DNA from: Dyadobacter koreensis
GTDB lineage: Bacteria > Bacteroidota > Bacteroidia > Cytophagales > Spirosomataceae
Length of the DNA stretch: 64,000 nucleotides
Assembly (NCBI RefSeq): GCF_900108855.1
Contig: NZ_FNXY01000008.1
Span: forward strand, 1 to 64,000
Reading direction: 5' to 3'
Shown piece by piece: positions 43,887 through 54,200 of this stretch. Both the position numbers and the translations under genes were made by a program. Every line of letters starts with the position of its first letter. Position 1 is the stretch's first letter. The notes below the pieces were generated by a model. The model ran no database searches. It was not told the origin of the DNA and worked only from the letters and a program-made list of their open reading frames with translations.

Positions 43887-44774
43887 TTATGCACTTTTCA
43901 ACGCTTCTGCACCACCAACAATTTCCAAAATCTCTGTTGTAATGGCTGCCTGACGCGTACGGTTATAAACCAATTTCAACGCTTTCAAAAGTTCCTGAGC
44001 ATTTTCAGTCGCTTTGTCCATCGCCGTCATACGAGCACCTTGTTCGGAAGCATTTGATTCAAGAACGGCGCGGTATAACTTAATCTTTAACGATTTTGGA
44101 ATTAATTCTGCAAGAATTTCCTCTTCGTTTGGTTCAAATATATAGTTAACCTCCGGAGCTTTTACTTGTTGTGTTGTAGTATCAGCTACGATCGGTAAAA
44201 ATGGATCTGTATGGATAATTTGTGTTGCAACGTTTTTAAATTCGTTGAAGACAAGATCAACAACATCATAACGACCTTCTGAAAAGTCTTTCATGATTTG
44301 TTCAGCTGCTTCTTTAACGTTAACAAATTTAAGTCTTGTAAAAAGATCAGTGTAGCCTGTGTTCACTTTAAAACCTCTGCGAACGAAAGCCTCTGCACCT
44401 TTTTTACCGATTGCAAAAATCTCAACATTTCCTCTGCTCGCCTGCACCGAATATTTTTCATTGATCAGTTGCAAGGTTGCCTTAATAATATTGGTATTGA
44501 AAGCTCCGCATAGTCCACGATCGGAAGTAACGACAACGATCAATACTTTGTCAATCGCACGAACATCTTTCAATGGGCTATCCACTGAACTTTCTGAACC
44601 TGCCGACACTGTCGAAAGCATTTGACCTAGCTTTTGGGCATAGGGACGCATTTGCAGGATATTGTCCTGAGCTCTGCGCAATTTAGCAGCCGCAACCATC
44701 TTCATGGCCTTGGTGATCTGCTGGGTGGAATTAACCGAAACGATCCGGTTACGTACTTCTTTTAAGCTTGCCAT
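43887..44774 (-). CDS. atpG: ATP synthase F1 gamma subunit
   Basis: The 295-residue product starts MASLKEVRNRIVSVNSTQQI and has the conserved TSDRGLCGAFNTNI and, at the end, MTAMDKATENAQELLKALKL and YNRTRQAAITTEILEIVGGA. It is the rotor shaft of F1. It follows atpA by 95 bases on the same strand and is closed by a terminator. Length is normal. Confidence 0.97.
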   Translation of the reverse strand: MASLKEVRNRIVSVNSTQQITKAMKMVAAAKLRRAQDNILQMRPYAQKLGQMLSTVSAGSESSVDSPLKDVRAIDKVLIVVVTSDRGLCGAFNTNIIKATLQLINEKYSVQASRGNVEIFAIGKKGAEAFVRRGFKVNTGYTDLFTRLKFVNVKEAAEQIMKDFSEGRYDVVDLVFNEFKNVATQIIHTDPFLPIVADTTTQQVKAPEVNYIFEPNEEEILAELIPKSLKIKLYRAVLESNASEQGARMTAMDKATENAQELLKALKLVYNRTRQAAITTEILEIVGGAEALKSA

Positions 44775-44869
44775 CTTAGGGAAATTAAATGCGGTCCGCC
44801 TGAGGTAATCAATAAGTGAAAAATTAAAAACAGGTTACTGCTCCTAATTTTTCACTTATAGCTTCTCTA

Positions 44870-46444
44870 TTAATATTTAGCTGAAAGTTCTTTCGCTACT
44901 TTGTCAAGAACATCCGTGATGCTGTTGTCAAGTTTACCTGCACGCAAAGCCGCAAGGGTTTCGCTATACTGAGCAGAAAGAATAGTAAGGAATTCTTTAT
45001 CGAATTGTTTTACCTTATCAACAGGAACTCTATCCAGCAAACCTTTCGTAGATGCATAAACAGTAGCCACTTGTTGTTCAACTGGTACCGGAGCATACTG
45101 AGGTTGTTTCAAAACTTCCTGGTTACGGCGTCCACGATCAATCGCAAGTTTTGTAGAAGCATCAAGATCCGAACCGAATTTTGCAAAAGCTTCCAATTCA
45201 CGGAATTGAGCCTGGTCAAGTTTTAACGTACCTGATACCTTTTTCATCGACTTGATCTGAGCGTTACCACCCACACGTGATACCGAGATACCTACGTTGA
45301 TCGCAGGACGGATACCTGAGTTGAACAAGTTTGATTCAAGGAATATCTGTCCGTCAGTAATTGAAATTACGTTCGTCGGGATATAGGCAGAAACGTCACC
45401 AGCTTGTGTTTCAATGATTGGAAGTGCAGTCAATGAACCACCACCTTTAACTTTTCCAATCAGAGAAGGAGGAAGGTCATTCATGTTTGCAGCGATCGCA
45501 TCATCATTGATGATTTTTGCAGCTCTTTCCAACAAACGGCTGTGAAGATAGAATACGTCACCTGGATAAGCTTCACGTCCCGGAGGGCGACGAAGTAGCA
45601 AGGAAACTTCACGGTAAGAAACTGCTTGTTTTGAAAGATCATCATAAACAATAAGTGCAGGACGTCCGGTATCACGGAAATATTCACCGATCGCAGCACC
45701 TGTAAAGGGAGCATAGAATTGCATCGGAGAAGGATCAGATGCACCGGCTGCTACGATTACCGTATAATCCATTGCACCATAACGACGAAGTGTAGCTTCG
45801 ATACCTTTGATAGTTGAAGCCTTCTGGCCACAAGCTACGTAGATACAGAATACAGGCTCGCCTTTATCGTAATATTCTCTTTGATTGATGATTGTATCAA
45901 TAGCAACAGCCGTCTTTCCAGTCTGGCGGTCACCGATAATCAACTCACGTTGTCCACGTCCGATCGGAATCATCGCATCGATTGCTTTGATACCAGTCTG
46001 AAGAGGCTCGGTTACTGGCTGACGGAAAATAACACCTGGTGCTTTACGCTCAAGTGGCATTTCAAAAAGTTCTCCTTGCAGAGGACCCATACCGTCGATT
46101 GGTTCAGCCAACGTGTTAACAACACGGCCAACAATACCATCACCAACTCTCACTGAAGCGATCTCCTTCGTACGCTTCACTGTGTCGCCTTCTTTGATCT
46201 CACTTGAATCACCAAGCAAAACGGCTCCAACATTATCTTCCTCGAGGTTAAGTGCGAGGGCCTTTAAGCCATTCTCGAAAACAAGCAGCTCACCCGCCTG
46301 TACTTCAGAAAGGCCATAAATGCGGGCAACACCGTCACCAACTTGAAGGACTGTTCCTACTTCTTCGAGTTCTGCTTCAGATTTAGCGCCTGCAAGTTGT
46401 TCGCGCAGGATGGCCGAAACTTCGTCCGGTCTAACAGATACCAT
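44870..46444 (-). CDS. atpA: ATP synthase F1 alpha subunit
   Basis: The 524-residue product is a full-length AtpA: SVRPDEVSAILREQLAG at the start, Walker A GDRQTGKTAVAIDT, then IYVACGQKAST, VIVAAGASDPSPMQFYAPFT and VISITDGQIFLES. It binds nucleotide at the non-catalytic sites of F1. atpG follows, but atpH, which precedes atpA in many bacteria, is absent; upstream is a divergent isomerase gene. The remaining ATP synthase genes must lie elsewhere. Confidence 0.97.
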   Translation of the reverse strand: MVSVRPDEVSAILREQLAGAKSEAELEEVGTVLQVGDGVARIYGLSEVQAGELLVFENGLKALALNLEEDNVGAVLLGDSSEIKEGDTVKRTKEIASVRVGDGIVGRVVNTLAEPIDGMGPLQGELFEMPLERKAPGVIFRQPVTEPLQTGIKAIDAMIPIGRGQRELIIGDRQTGKTAVAIDTIINQREYYDKGEPVFCIYVACGQKASTIKGIEATLRRYGAMDYTVIVAAGASDPSPMQFYAPFTGAAIGEYFRDTGRPALIVYDDLSKQAVSYREVSLLLRRPPGREAYPGDVFYLHSRLLERAAKIINDDAIAANMNDLPPSLIGKVKGGGSLTALPIIETQAGDVSAYIPTNVISITDGQIFLESNLFNSGIRPAINVGISVSRVGGNAQIKSMKKVSGTLKLDQAQFRELEAFAKFGSDLDASTKLAIDRGRRNQEVLKQPQYAPVPVEQQVATVYASTKGLLDRVPVDKVKQFDKEFLTILSAQYSETLAALRAGKLDNSITDVLDKVAKELSAKY

Positions 46445-46494
46445 AGTATAATTGACTTATTTAGAGTATAGTAGTAAGTTTTTGAAATCAGCCG

Positions 46495-46522
46495 CAAATG
46501 TAGGGTTTATTTGTTAAATAAA
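46495..46522 (-). promoter_or_regulatory. Bacteroidota-type promoter of atpAG
   Basis: On the reverse strand TACATTTG (46502-46495) fits the -7 consensus exactly, with TTT (46522-46520) 17 bases upstream as -33 element. The leader to atpA would be about 45 bases. Confidence 0.5.
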
Positions 46523-46732
46523 GAATACTTCACCTAAAAAACTGCTGTATGAAAATTAGATTTTTCCAAGTTTACTACTCTATGCTATTACAGAGGCGTA
46601 AAAATATGGAATTTCAGGCATTTAAAAGGTTTTTAAAACTTTTTTAGGTACTAATTGTGTTTTTGTTGTAATTGAGTTCGTTAATAACTATTACTTATCA
46701 AAAATTTAATTTTCTGACCATCCTTAAGTAGA

Positions 46733-47491
46733 ATGTACAAATTAGAAAAAACCATTTTAACCTCTGTATTATGTATCGGTTTAGCTGCATCACAAGGGTT
46801 TGCACAAGCGCCTAAAAAAGTAACCAAACCAGCAGCGGCAGTAAAAAAGACCACAGCCACAGCATCAAAGGCAGTACCTTCGTCAAATGTACTGAAGAAT
46901 CAGATGGATTCACTATCAGCGGCGATCGGTGTAAGTTTTTCCAACTCACTGTCGTCTCAGGGAATTACTGGAATCAATACAGAAATTCTGAACAAAACCA
47001 TTGCAGCATCGCTTAAAGGAGAGAAAACAACTTTTACTTCTGAGGAAGCAAATAAATTTATTGGTGAGTATTTTCAAAAATTAACTGAAGAAAAAGGAGC
47101 TGTGGTAAAAATAGAAGGAGAAAAGTTTTTGGAAGAAAACAAGAAAAAGTCAGGTGTTACAACAACTGAGAGCGGATTGCAGTATTCTGTAATCAAAATG
47201 GGGGACGGTCCTAAACCGACTGCAACCGATAAAGTAAAAACCCATTACCACGGCACTTTGACCAATGGAACAGTTTTTGACAGTTCGGTTGATCGTGGCG
47301 AGCCGGTTGAGTTTCCGGTTAATGGTGTTATAAAAGGATGGACAGAAGCGTTGCAGCTTATGCCGGTTGGTTCGAAATGGAAATTATATATTCCTTATTC
47401 ACTGGCTTATGGCGAACGTGCAGCAGGTCCTCAGATTCCAGCTTATTCAGCTTTAGTTTTTGAAGTTGAATTATTAGAGATTGTTAAATAA
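46733..47491 (+). CDS. Periplasmic FKBP-type peptidyl-prolyl cis-trans isomerase
   Basis: The 252-residue product has a signal peptide cut after QGFAQ, a low-complexity Lys/Ala/Thr linker, an N-terminal helical dimerisation domain like that of FkpA/Mip (QMDSLSAAIGVSFSNSLSSQ) and a C-terminal FKBP domain (VKTHYHGTLTNGTVFDSSVD, IKGWTEALQLMPVGSKWKLY, IPAYSALVFEVELLEI). It should be a periplasmic folding factor. The Prc protease gene follows 17 bases downstream, so the two form a periplasmic quality-control operon. Confidence 0.93.
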   Translation: MYKLEKTILTSVLCIGLAASQGFAQAPKKVTKPAAAVKKTTATASKAVPSSNVLKNQMDSLSAAIGVSFSNSLSSQGITGINTEILNKTIAASLKGEKTTFTSEEANKFIGEYFQKLTEEKGAVVKIEGEKFLEENKKKSGVTTTESGLQYSVIKMGDGPKPTATDKVKTHYHGTLTNGTVFDSSVDRGEPVEFPVNGVIKGWTEALQLMPVGSKWKLYIPYSLAYGERAAGPQIPAYSALVFEVELLEIVK

Positions 47492-47508
47492 TTAACAAAA
47501 TTCGACGA

Positions 47509-49626
47509 ATGAAAAAGTACCTAATCACTCTTATTCCTGTTGTATTACTTGGCTGGCAGCGAGGTCCGGTACAGCAAAATGCAATCGTCACCACGGAAAC
47601 TTCGCTATCGGAGGATATCAAACCGACTGCGGGTCAGTATAAGGCAGAGGAACTTTCGAGCCGGATACTATCAAATTATCACTATCGCAAAACGAAGCTG
47701 AATGATTCATTATCGTCAGCGATTTTTGACAAGTATATTGATGGTATCGATCATGGCCGGTTGTATTTCCTGGCCTCCGACATGGCGGAATTCGAAAAGT
47801 ACAGGTACTCTTTCGACGACTTTTTACAAAAAAGAGAGCTGGATGTTCCGTTTAATATGTATAACCTTTTCAGAAAGCGTTATCAGGAAAGAAGCGAATA
47901 TATTCAGACACTTTTGAAAACGCCGAAGCCGTTTGACTATACCGTTGATGAAACGTTAAACACTGACCGCGAAAAAGTGGCCTGGGCAAAATCGAACGAC
48001 GAGCTGAACGATACCTGGAGAAAGTATCTGAAAAGCGAAGCGCTCGATCTGAAACTTGCCGGAAAAGCGGATTCATCGGTGGTAAAAACAATGAGCGATC
48101 GATATAAAAATCGTGACCGCGGTCTTAGCCGTATCCGTACGGAACAGGTTTTTCAGATGTTTATGAATGCGTATGCGGAATCACTTGATCCCCATACAAG
48201 TTATATGGCGCCAACTTCTGCTGATCGTTTCAAACAGGAAATGAGCCAGTCAGTTGAAGGTATCGGTGCGTTACTTCGTGAGGAAGATAATTATATCAAA
48301 ATTGTTGAAGTAATTCCTGGCGGACCTGCATTTAAAGGAAAACAGCTTAAAAAGGAAGATAAAATTATTGGTGTTGCCCAAGGTGACGACGGCAAATTTG
48401 TTGACCTGGTTGGCTGGTTTGTAGACGACGCCGTGAAGCTTATCAAGGGAACAAAAGGCACAGTTGTTCGTTTGCAGGTGTTGTCGGCAGATGCTTTATC
48501 AAGTACTCCTCCAAAGGAAATAAGACTGGTTCGTGAAAAAATCAAACTGGAAGATTCACGTGCAAAAAAGGAGATTGTTTCTGTTAATACCGGAAACAAA
48601 GATTACAAAATAGGTGTGATCGATATTCCATTATTTTATCGTGACTTCGAAGGAGCCCAGCAAAAAGAAAAAGAATTCTCGAGCACAACGCGTGATGTTC
48701 AGAAACTGATTACTGAACTGCAGGCTGAAAGTGTGGACGGAATTGTAATCGATTTACGTAATAATGGAGGTGGTTCATTGACGGAGGCTGTTTCGTTGAC
48801 AGGTTTATTTATCAATAAAGGTCCGGTTGTTCAGGTAAAAGAGGGTCAGGGTGATATTCAGGTCGAAACTGATAATGACCCAATGATAGCTTACAATGGT
48901 CCGATGGCTGTTATGGTGAACCGTTTCAGTGCATCAGCTTCTGAAATTTTTGCAGCTGCGATTCAGGATTACAAACGTGGAATCATTGTTGGGGAACAAA
49001 CTTATGGTAAAGGAACGGTTCAGACTTTGATCGATCTTAATCAGTGGGCTCCAAAAGAAACAGATCAGCTTGGCCAGGTGAAACTCACAGTTGCGAAGTT
49101 CTACCGTATCAACGGAAGCAGTACGCAGCTGAAAGGTGTTATGCCTGATCTCGAATTACCGTCAGCGTTTAAAGTGAATGAATATGGTGAAGGATCACAG
49201 CCAAGTGCATTGCCTTGGGATCAGATTGCTTCTTCCAAATACGAAAGTGCCAATAACATTAATGACAAGATTGTTGGCCAGCTTAAAGACAAGTATAAGC
49301 AACGTCTAAAATCGGATGAAGAATTGAAAACGTTGGTCAAAACGCTGGACGAATTTAAAAAGGCACGGGAGAATAAAATTGTTTCTTTGCAGGAAGCAAA
49401 ACGCAAAGTGGAGCGCGACGAAGCAGAAAAGAAACGTGCGGCTTTGAAACAACTTGGCGAAGATGCGGAAGATGAAGACGAAGATGCAGACCCGAAAGTT
49501 GCGACAGAAGCACCGAAAGATGCTAAAAAGAAAAAGGATATCTACATTACGGAAACAGGCCGTATGCTTGCTGACTTGATCGTTATTTCGAAAGAGCCGA
49601 GTTTAGCAGGAGCTAAGAAAAAGTAA
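47509..49626 (+). CDS. Carboxy-terminal processing protease (Prc/Tsp)
   Basis: The 705-residue product has an N-terminal signal, a helical N-terminal domain (DHGRLYFLASDMAEFEKYRY), a PDZ domain (EGIGALLREEDNYIKIVEVI, IPGGPAFKGKQLKKEDKIIG) and an S41 catalytic core with GIVIDLRNNGGGSLTEAV, the nucleophilic Ser in FSASASEIFAAAI and the general-base Lys in TYGKGTVQT. The C-terminal domain contains a long charged linker rich in Glu/Asp and Lys. It degrades or trims periplasmic proteins from the C-terminus. It is co-transcribed with the FKBP gene. Confidence 0.94.
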   Translation: MKKYLITLIPVVLLGWQRGPVQQNAIVTTETSLSEDIKPTAGQYKAEELSSRILSNYHYRKTKLNDSLSSAIFDKYIDGIDHGRLYFLASDMAEFEKYRYSFDDFLQKRELDVPFNMYNLFRKRYQERSEYIQTLLKTPKPFDYTVDETLNTDREKVAWAKSNDELNDTWRKYLKSEALDLKLAGKADSSVVKTMSDRYKNRDRGLSRIRTEQVFQMFMNAYAESLDPHTSYMAPTSADRFKQEMSQSVEGIGALLREEDNYIKIVEVIPGGPAFKGKQLKKEDKIIGVAQGDDGKFVDLVGWFVDDAVKLIKGTKGTVVRLQVLSADALSSTPPKEIRLVREKIKLEDSRAKKEIVSVNTGNKDYKIGVIDIPLFYRDFEGAQQKEKEFSSTTRDVQKLITELQAESVDGIVIDLRNNGGGSLTEAVSLTGLFINKGPVVQVKEGQGDIQVETDNDPMIAYNGPMAVMVNRFSASASEIFAAAIQDYKRGIIVGEQTYGKGTVQTLIDLNQWAPKETDQLGQVKLTVAKFYRINGSSTQLKGVMPDLELPSAFKVNEYGEGSQPSALPWDQIASSKYESANNINDKIVGQLKDKYKQRLKSDEELKTLVKTLDEFKKARENKIVSLQEAKRKVERDEAEKKRAALKQLGEDAEDEDEDADPKVATEAPKDAKKKKDIYITETGRMLADLIVISKEPSLAGAKKK

Positions 49627-49631
49627 GTTAG

Positions 49632-49693
49632 ATTTCAGACATAAAAAATGGACAGCCGGTTTGCACCAGCTGTCCATTTTTTATGTCTGAAAT
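49632..49693. terminator. Very long bidirectional terminator
   Basis: Twenty-five-base perfect arms (49632-49656 and 49669-49693) with a 12-base loop contain internal A6 and T6 runs, so the hairpin works for both convergent operons: FKBP-Prc from the left and the efflux operon from the right. Confidence 0.92.
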
Positions 49694-49729
49694 TGTAAGG
49701 TCGGTGATGGTTTAAAAAGATTATTGTCA

Positions 49730-51172
49730 TTATTCCCATCCGCCTCCAAGCGAACGGTATAACTCTATTAACGCAAGATGCTGATCCTTCTGGACTTCTG
49801 TCAATGCTAATTCAGCTTCCAAAACATTTTTTTGTGCCGTTATAATTTCCAGATATGTGGCATAACCGGTCAGGAAAAGATCCCTTGAAGTCGCAACAGC
49901 TTGTTGTAAAACGTCAACTTCTTGTTTTTTGAAATCTGAGATTTTTTTCGTGTTCTCTATCTTTTTCAGACTGGTGCTTACTTCCTGAAAACCGGTAAGA
50001 ATTGCTTTGTTATAAGAATAAAGTGACTCAATACTGGCCGCCTCGAATCTTTTTTGGCCAGCTTTCAGTGCTTTTCTATTGAAGATGGGAGCGGCCAGCC
50101 CTCCCAGTGCGTTATACGCAATTGAACCAGGATTGAACAATAATGAGCTTTTAAACGCGTTGAAACCTAACATGGCAGTAATATTAAGTGAAGGAAGAAA
50201 AGCTAATCTGGCAGCTTGTAAATCTGCATTGTTTGCCAGCAAATCTAATTCAGCCTGTTGAATGTCAGGGCGTCTGATAAGCATTCTCGACGGGATACCT
50301 GTCTGAACGCGGTCGGGTAAATTGTCATTCAAATTACCTTGTCTCTGGATTCTTTGTGGAAAACGCCCAAGTAGTAAGTTCAGGTTGTTTTCTGCTTCAA
50401 CAATGCGCTGATTGATCTGGATTTCAAGACTCTGAGTATTTAATAGCTGTGCAGTAAATTGTCTGACTCCTAACTCATTCGCGCGGCCGCCTTCTTTTTG
50501 GATTTTAATATTTTCAACAGCAGATTGTTGCAATGAGATGTTTTTCTTGATAATCGCAAGCTCAGAATCCATTCCCAGCAACTCATAATATAGACTTGAA
50601 ACCTGTGCAATCAAGCTTGTCGTAACCAGATGTTTTCCTTTTTCGGAGGCCAGAAAACGGGTATATGCAGCTTTACGTTGTGTTCTCAATTTTCCCCAGA
50701 TATCCACTTCCCAGGTACTGCGAAAGCCAGCGAAATAATCAGGCATAAATGGAGCTGGAAGCCTTCTGTCGGCATCAATATTTTCAGAAAAATTCGTATC
50801 GTAATTCCCGACGCCGTCCATGGTATAATCTCCAAACTTCCTTCCACCACCAGAAACTTCCGCGCCAACTGCCGGAAGTAATGCCCCTTTTGCCAGCATC
50901 ACATTGGAACGAGCCATTTCGATACGCTGAACGGCAATCTTCAAGTCAGGATTGTTCATTAAAGCGGTATCGATCAATGCGGTCAGGTTTGGATCTTTGA
51001 AAAACGATTTCCATTGCATAGAACCGATACCGGTCGAATCATTTTGATTTTCAAAAGCCTCCGGCGTTCGGATCGCCGCAGACTGTTTTATGGGCTGCAT
51101 CATTTTACATCCGCTGACTAATAGCAAGGCTGCAACCGGAAGGGTTTTACAAAGTGTTTTATATGTTTTCAT
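49730..51172 (-). CDS. RND efflux outer-membrane channel (OprM/NodT family)
   Basis: The 480-residue product is a lipoprotein (LLLVSGC) with two outer-membrane efflux protein repeats, as in OprM/CusC: SMQWKSFFKDPNLTALIDTA, then GFRSTWEVDIWGKLRTQRKA and RRPDIQQAELDLLANNADLQ. It forms the TolC-like trimeric duct. It is the third gene of the adaptor-pump-channel operon, following the pump gene by 69 bases that contain a hairpin. Confidence 0.95.
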   Translation of the reverse strand: MKTYKTLCKTLPVAALLLVSGCKMMQPIKQSAAIRTPEAFENQNDSTGIGSMQWKSFFKDPNLTALIDTALMNNPDLKIAVQRIEMARSNVMLAKGALLPAVGAEVSGGGRKFGDYTMDGVGNYDTNFSENIDADRRLPAPFMPDYFAGFRSTWEVDIWGKLRTQRKAAYTRFLASEKGKHLVTTSLIAQVSSLYYELLGMDSELAIIKKNISLQQSAVENIKIQKEGGRANELGVRQFTAQLLNTQSLEIQINQRIVEAENNLNLLLGRFPQRIQRQGNLNDNLPDRVQTGIPSRMLIRRPDIQQAELDLLANNADLQAARLAFLPSLNITAMLGFNAFKSSLLFNPGSIAYNALGGLAAPIFNRKALKAGQKRFEAASIESLYSYNKAILTGFQEVSTSLKKIENTKKISDFKKQEVDVLQQAVATSRDLFLTGYATYLEIITAQKNVLEAELALTEVQKDQHLALIELYRSLGGGWE

Positions 51173-51197
51173 TAAATCAATGCAGTTAGTAGAAATA

Positions 51198-51223
51198 GGC
51201 AGCCGTGAATAGTCACGACTGCC
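51198..51223 (-). terminator. Intercistronic hairpin in the efflux operon
   Basis: Eleven-base arms with one mismatch (51198-51208 and 51213-51223) form a tight hairpin with a 4-base loop between the pump and channel genes. No T-run follows, so attenuation or mRNA stabilisation is more likely than full termination. Confidence 0.5.
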
Positions 51224-51241
51224 GTTATTTTAGGCGGAATC

Positions 51242-54200
51242 TCAGTGGAGCAGAACTTCTTCTTTTTCCATTTTAGGCGCAGAAGGCTTTTTTGGAAGGG
51301 CCAATGTTGCAAATAAAACATAAAGACCAGGTATGATGATTACTCCGAAAAGCGTCCCTATCAACATCCCCCCTGCGGCCGCTGTTCCGATCGACCGGTT
51401 TCCTAATGCACCCGCACCGGAAGCGATACAAAGTGGGATAAGTCCTGCAATGAAGGCGAAAGATGTCATTAAAATAGGACGTAATCTTTCTGTTGCTCCT
51501 TCCAGAGCGGCATCAAAAACAGTTCGTCCTTCTTTTTGGCGAAGAATGGCATATTCAACAATAAGAATCGCATTTTTCCCCAATAGACCGATCAGCATGA
51601 CCAGAGAAACCTGCGCATAAATATTATTTTCCAGACCCAGAAGTTTGAGTGAGAGAAAAGCGCCAAATATCCCCGTAGGCAAAGAGAGTATTACTGGAAG
51701 CGGAAGCAGAAAGCTTTCGTATTGCGCAGCGAGCAGCAGGTAAACAAAGAGAAGACATATACCAAAAATATACATCGCCTGATCACCCGACAGGATTTCT
51801 TCCCTGGTCATCCCTGACCATTCATATGAAAACCCTTTGGGAAGTTTTTCTTTTGCCACACGTTCTACCGCCCTGATAGCATCTCCGCTACTGAACCCCG
51901 GAGCAGCATCACCATTGATCATTGCGGATGTATACATATTATAGCGCGTCAGTAATTCTGGTCCGTAAACCCTTTCAAGACGTATGAAAGTTGAAAAGGG
52001 AACCATTTCACCACGGTTATTTTTAACATACAACTTCAAAATATCTTCCGGACTTCTGCGGAAACTTGGATCTGCCTGTACCATAACCTTGTACATCTGT
52101 CCAAACCGGATGAAGTTGGAAGCATACAAGCTACCGATCAAGGTTTGGAGTGTGCTCATAGCGGCATCAACAGAAACTCCTTTTTTGGAAGCAATATCAG
52201 CATCCACATGAATCATGTATTGCGGAAAGCTTGCATCAAAACTGCTGAACGCACTTGATATTTCAGGAGTGGCCATTAATTCTTTAACAAATTCATTTGT
52301 GACACTGGCAGTTTTTTGAAGATCATCACTGCCAGTCCTATCCTGGACACGAAGTTCAAATCCACTTGAATTACCAAATCCAGGAACCGTTGGAGGAGGG
52401 AAAAACTCTATTTTTGCATCTGTGATATGCTTTGTTTTCTGCTCCATTTCAGCAATGATGTCTTTCACTGATTCTTTGCGTTGATCCCAGGCTTTAAGGT
52501 TAATCATTGCCATACCATAAGATGATCCGGCAGATTCAGTAATCAAGCTATACCCTGAAAGGGATGATACCGATTCCACAGGTTCCAGTGACTCCGCTAC
52601 TTTCTGTATTTCATCCAGAACAGCTTCCGTTCTTTCAACCGTGGCGGCAACCGGCGTTGTCACATTCACGTTAATTACACCTTGATCTTCCGTAGGAATG
52701 AACCCACTTGGAAGGATCGCGCTGATGCCATAAGTTCCGATACAAAATGCGATCAGCAAGCCAATTGTAATCATTCTACGGCCGATAATGAAGGAAAGCA
52801 GTTTTTGGTATTTGTTTGAAATACCATTATAGCCATTATTAAAACCTTTAAAAAACCGGTCAAGAGGGGTATTTTTTGACGGCTGCCCATGTGTATTTTT
52901 GAGCATTATTGCGCAAAGAGCAGGTGTAAGGGTTAATGCGTTGATACCGGAAATTACAATCGAAATCGCCAGGGTGATCGAAAACTGCCGGTAAAATATT
53001 CCAACGGGACCTGACATAAACGCTACCGGAACAAACACTGCTGACATCACGAGTGTAATTGCAATAATTGCCCCGCTCATTTCTTTCATTGATTCGAGGG
53101 TTGCTTCTCTGGCATCCAGATGTTTTTCAGCCATTTTTGCATGGACGGCCTCGACGACGACGATGGCATTATCGACCACAATACCGATCGCTAGTACCAA
53201 AGCAAACAGCGTAAGCAAGTTAATCGAAAAGCCGAAAAGCTGCATAAATGCAAATGTACCGATCAAAGCCACCGGGACAGCTAAGGCAGGAATAAGCGTT
53301 GAACGGAAATCCTGCAAGAACAGATAAACAATGATGATCACAAGAATAAATGCTTCAATCAATGTGCGAACCACTTCATGAATAGATGCATCGAGGAAGC
53401 GAGACACGTCATAAGAAACAAAGTAGTCCATCCCGGGCGGGAAACTTGTGCCTTTTAATTCTGCTACTTTGCTTTTGATATTTCTGATAACATCCTGCGC
53501 ATTTGAGCCCGGACGCTGTTTGATCATGATCGATGCCGACGGTTTTCCGTTGGACTTGGAAGCCATATCATACTCCAGTGTTCCAAATTCGATATCTGCA
53601 ACATCTTTTAGTTTAAGCATCGAACCGTCCGGATTGGACCGCAGAACAATATTTTCGTATTGAACCGGTTCAAACAATTTCCCGGTATATTTTAAAACAT
53701 ATTGCAAAACCTGTGTTTCGCGGCCAGAAGCTACGCCTGTTTTTCCAGGTGCCGCAACCACATTTTGATCGCGTATTGCCTTTACAACTTCATCGGCCGA
53801 CACGTTGTAAGTATTCATTCGATCGGGTTTCAGCCACACACGCATGGAGTAATCCTTACTTCCCATAATCTGTGCACGACCTACGCCGTCAATCCTTTTC
53901 AACTCTTTTAAAATATTTATATCGGCGAAATTATATACAAAGTCTTCACCAACTGTGGTATCTGTGCTCATAATATCGAGATACATGAGCATACTATTGA
54001 CCTCTTTTTCAGTGGTAACACCAGCTTTAATTACTTCTTCCGGGAGTTCGTCAATAACCGTTTGCACACGGTTTTGCACGTTGACTGCGGCAAGATCGGG
54101 GTCTACGCCTACGTTAAACGAAATGGTAATGGTCGTCACGCCGTCGTTTCCGGAGACACTGGTCATGTACGTCATGCCAGGTACACCGTTAATGGCTTTT

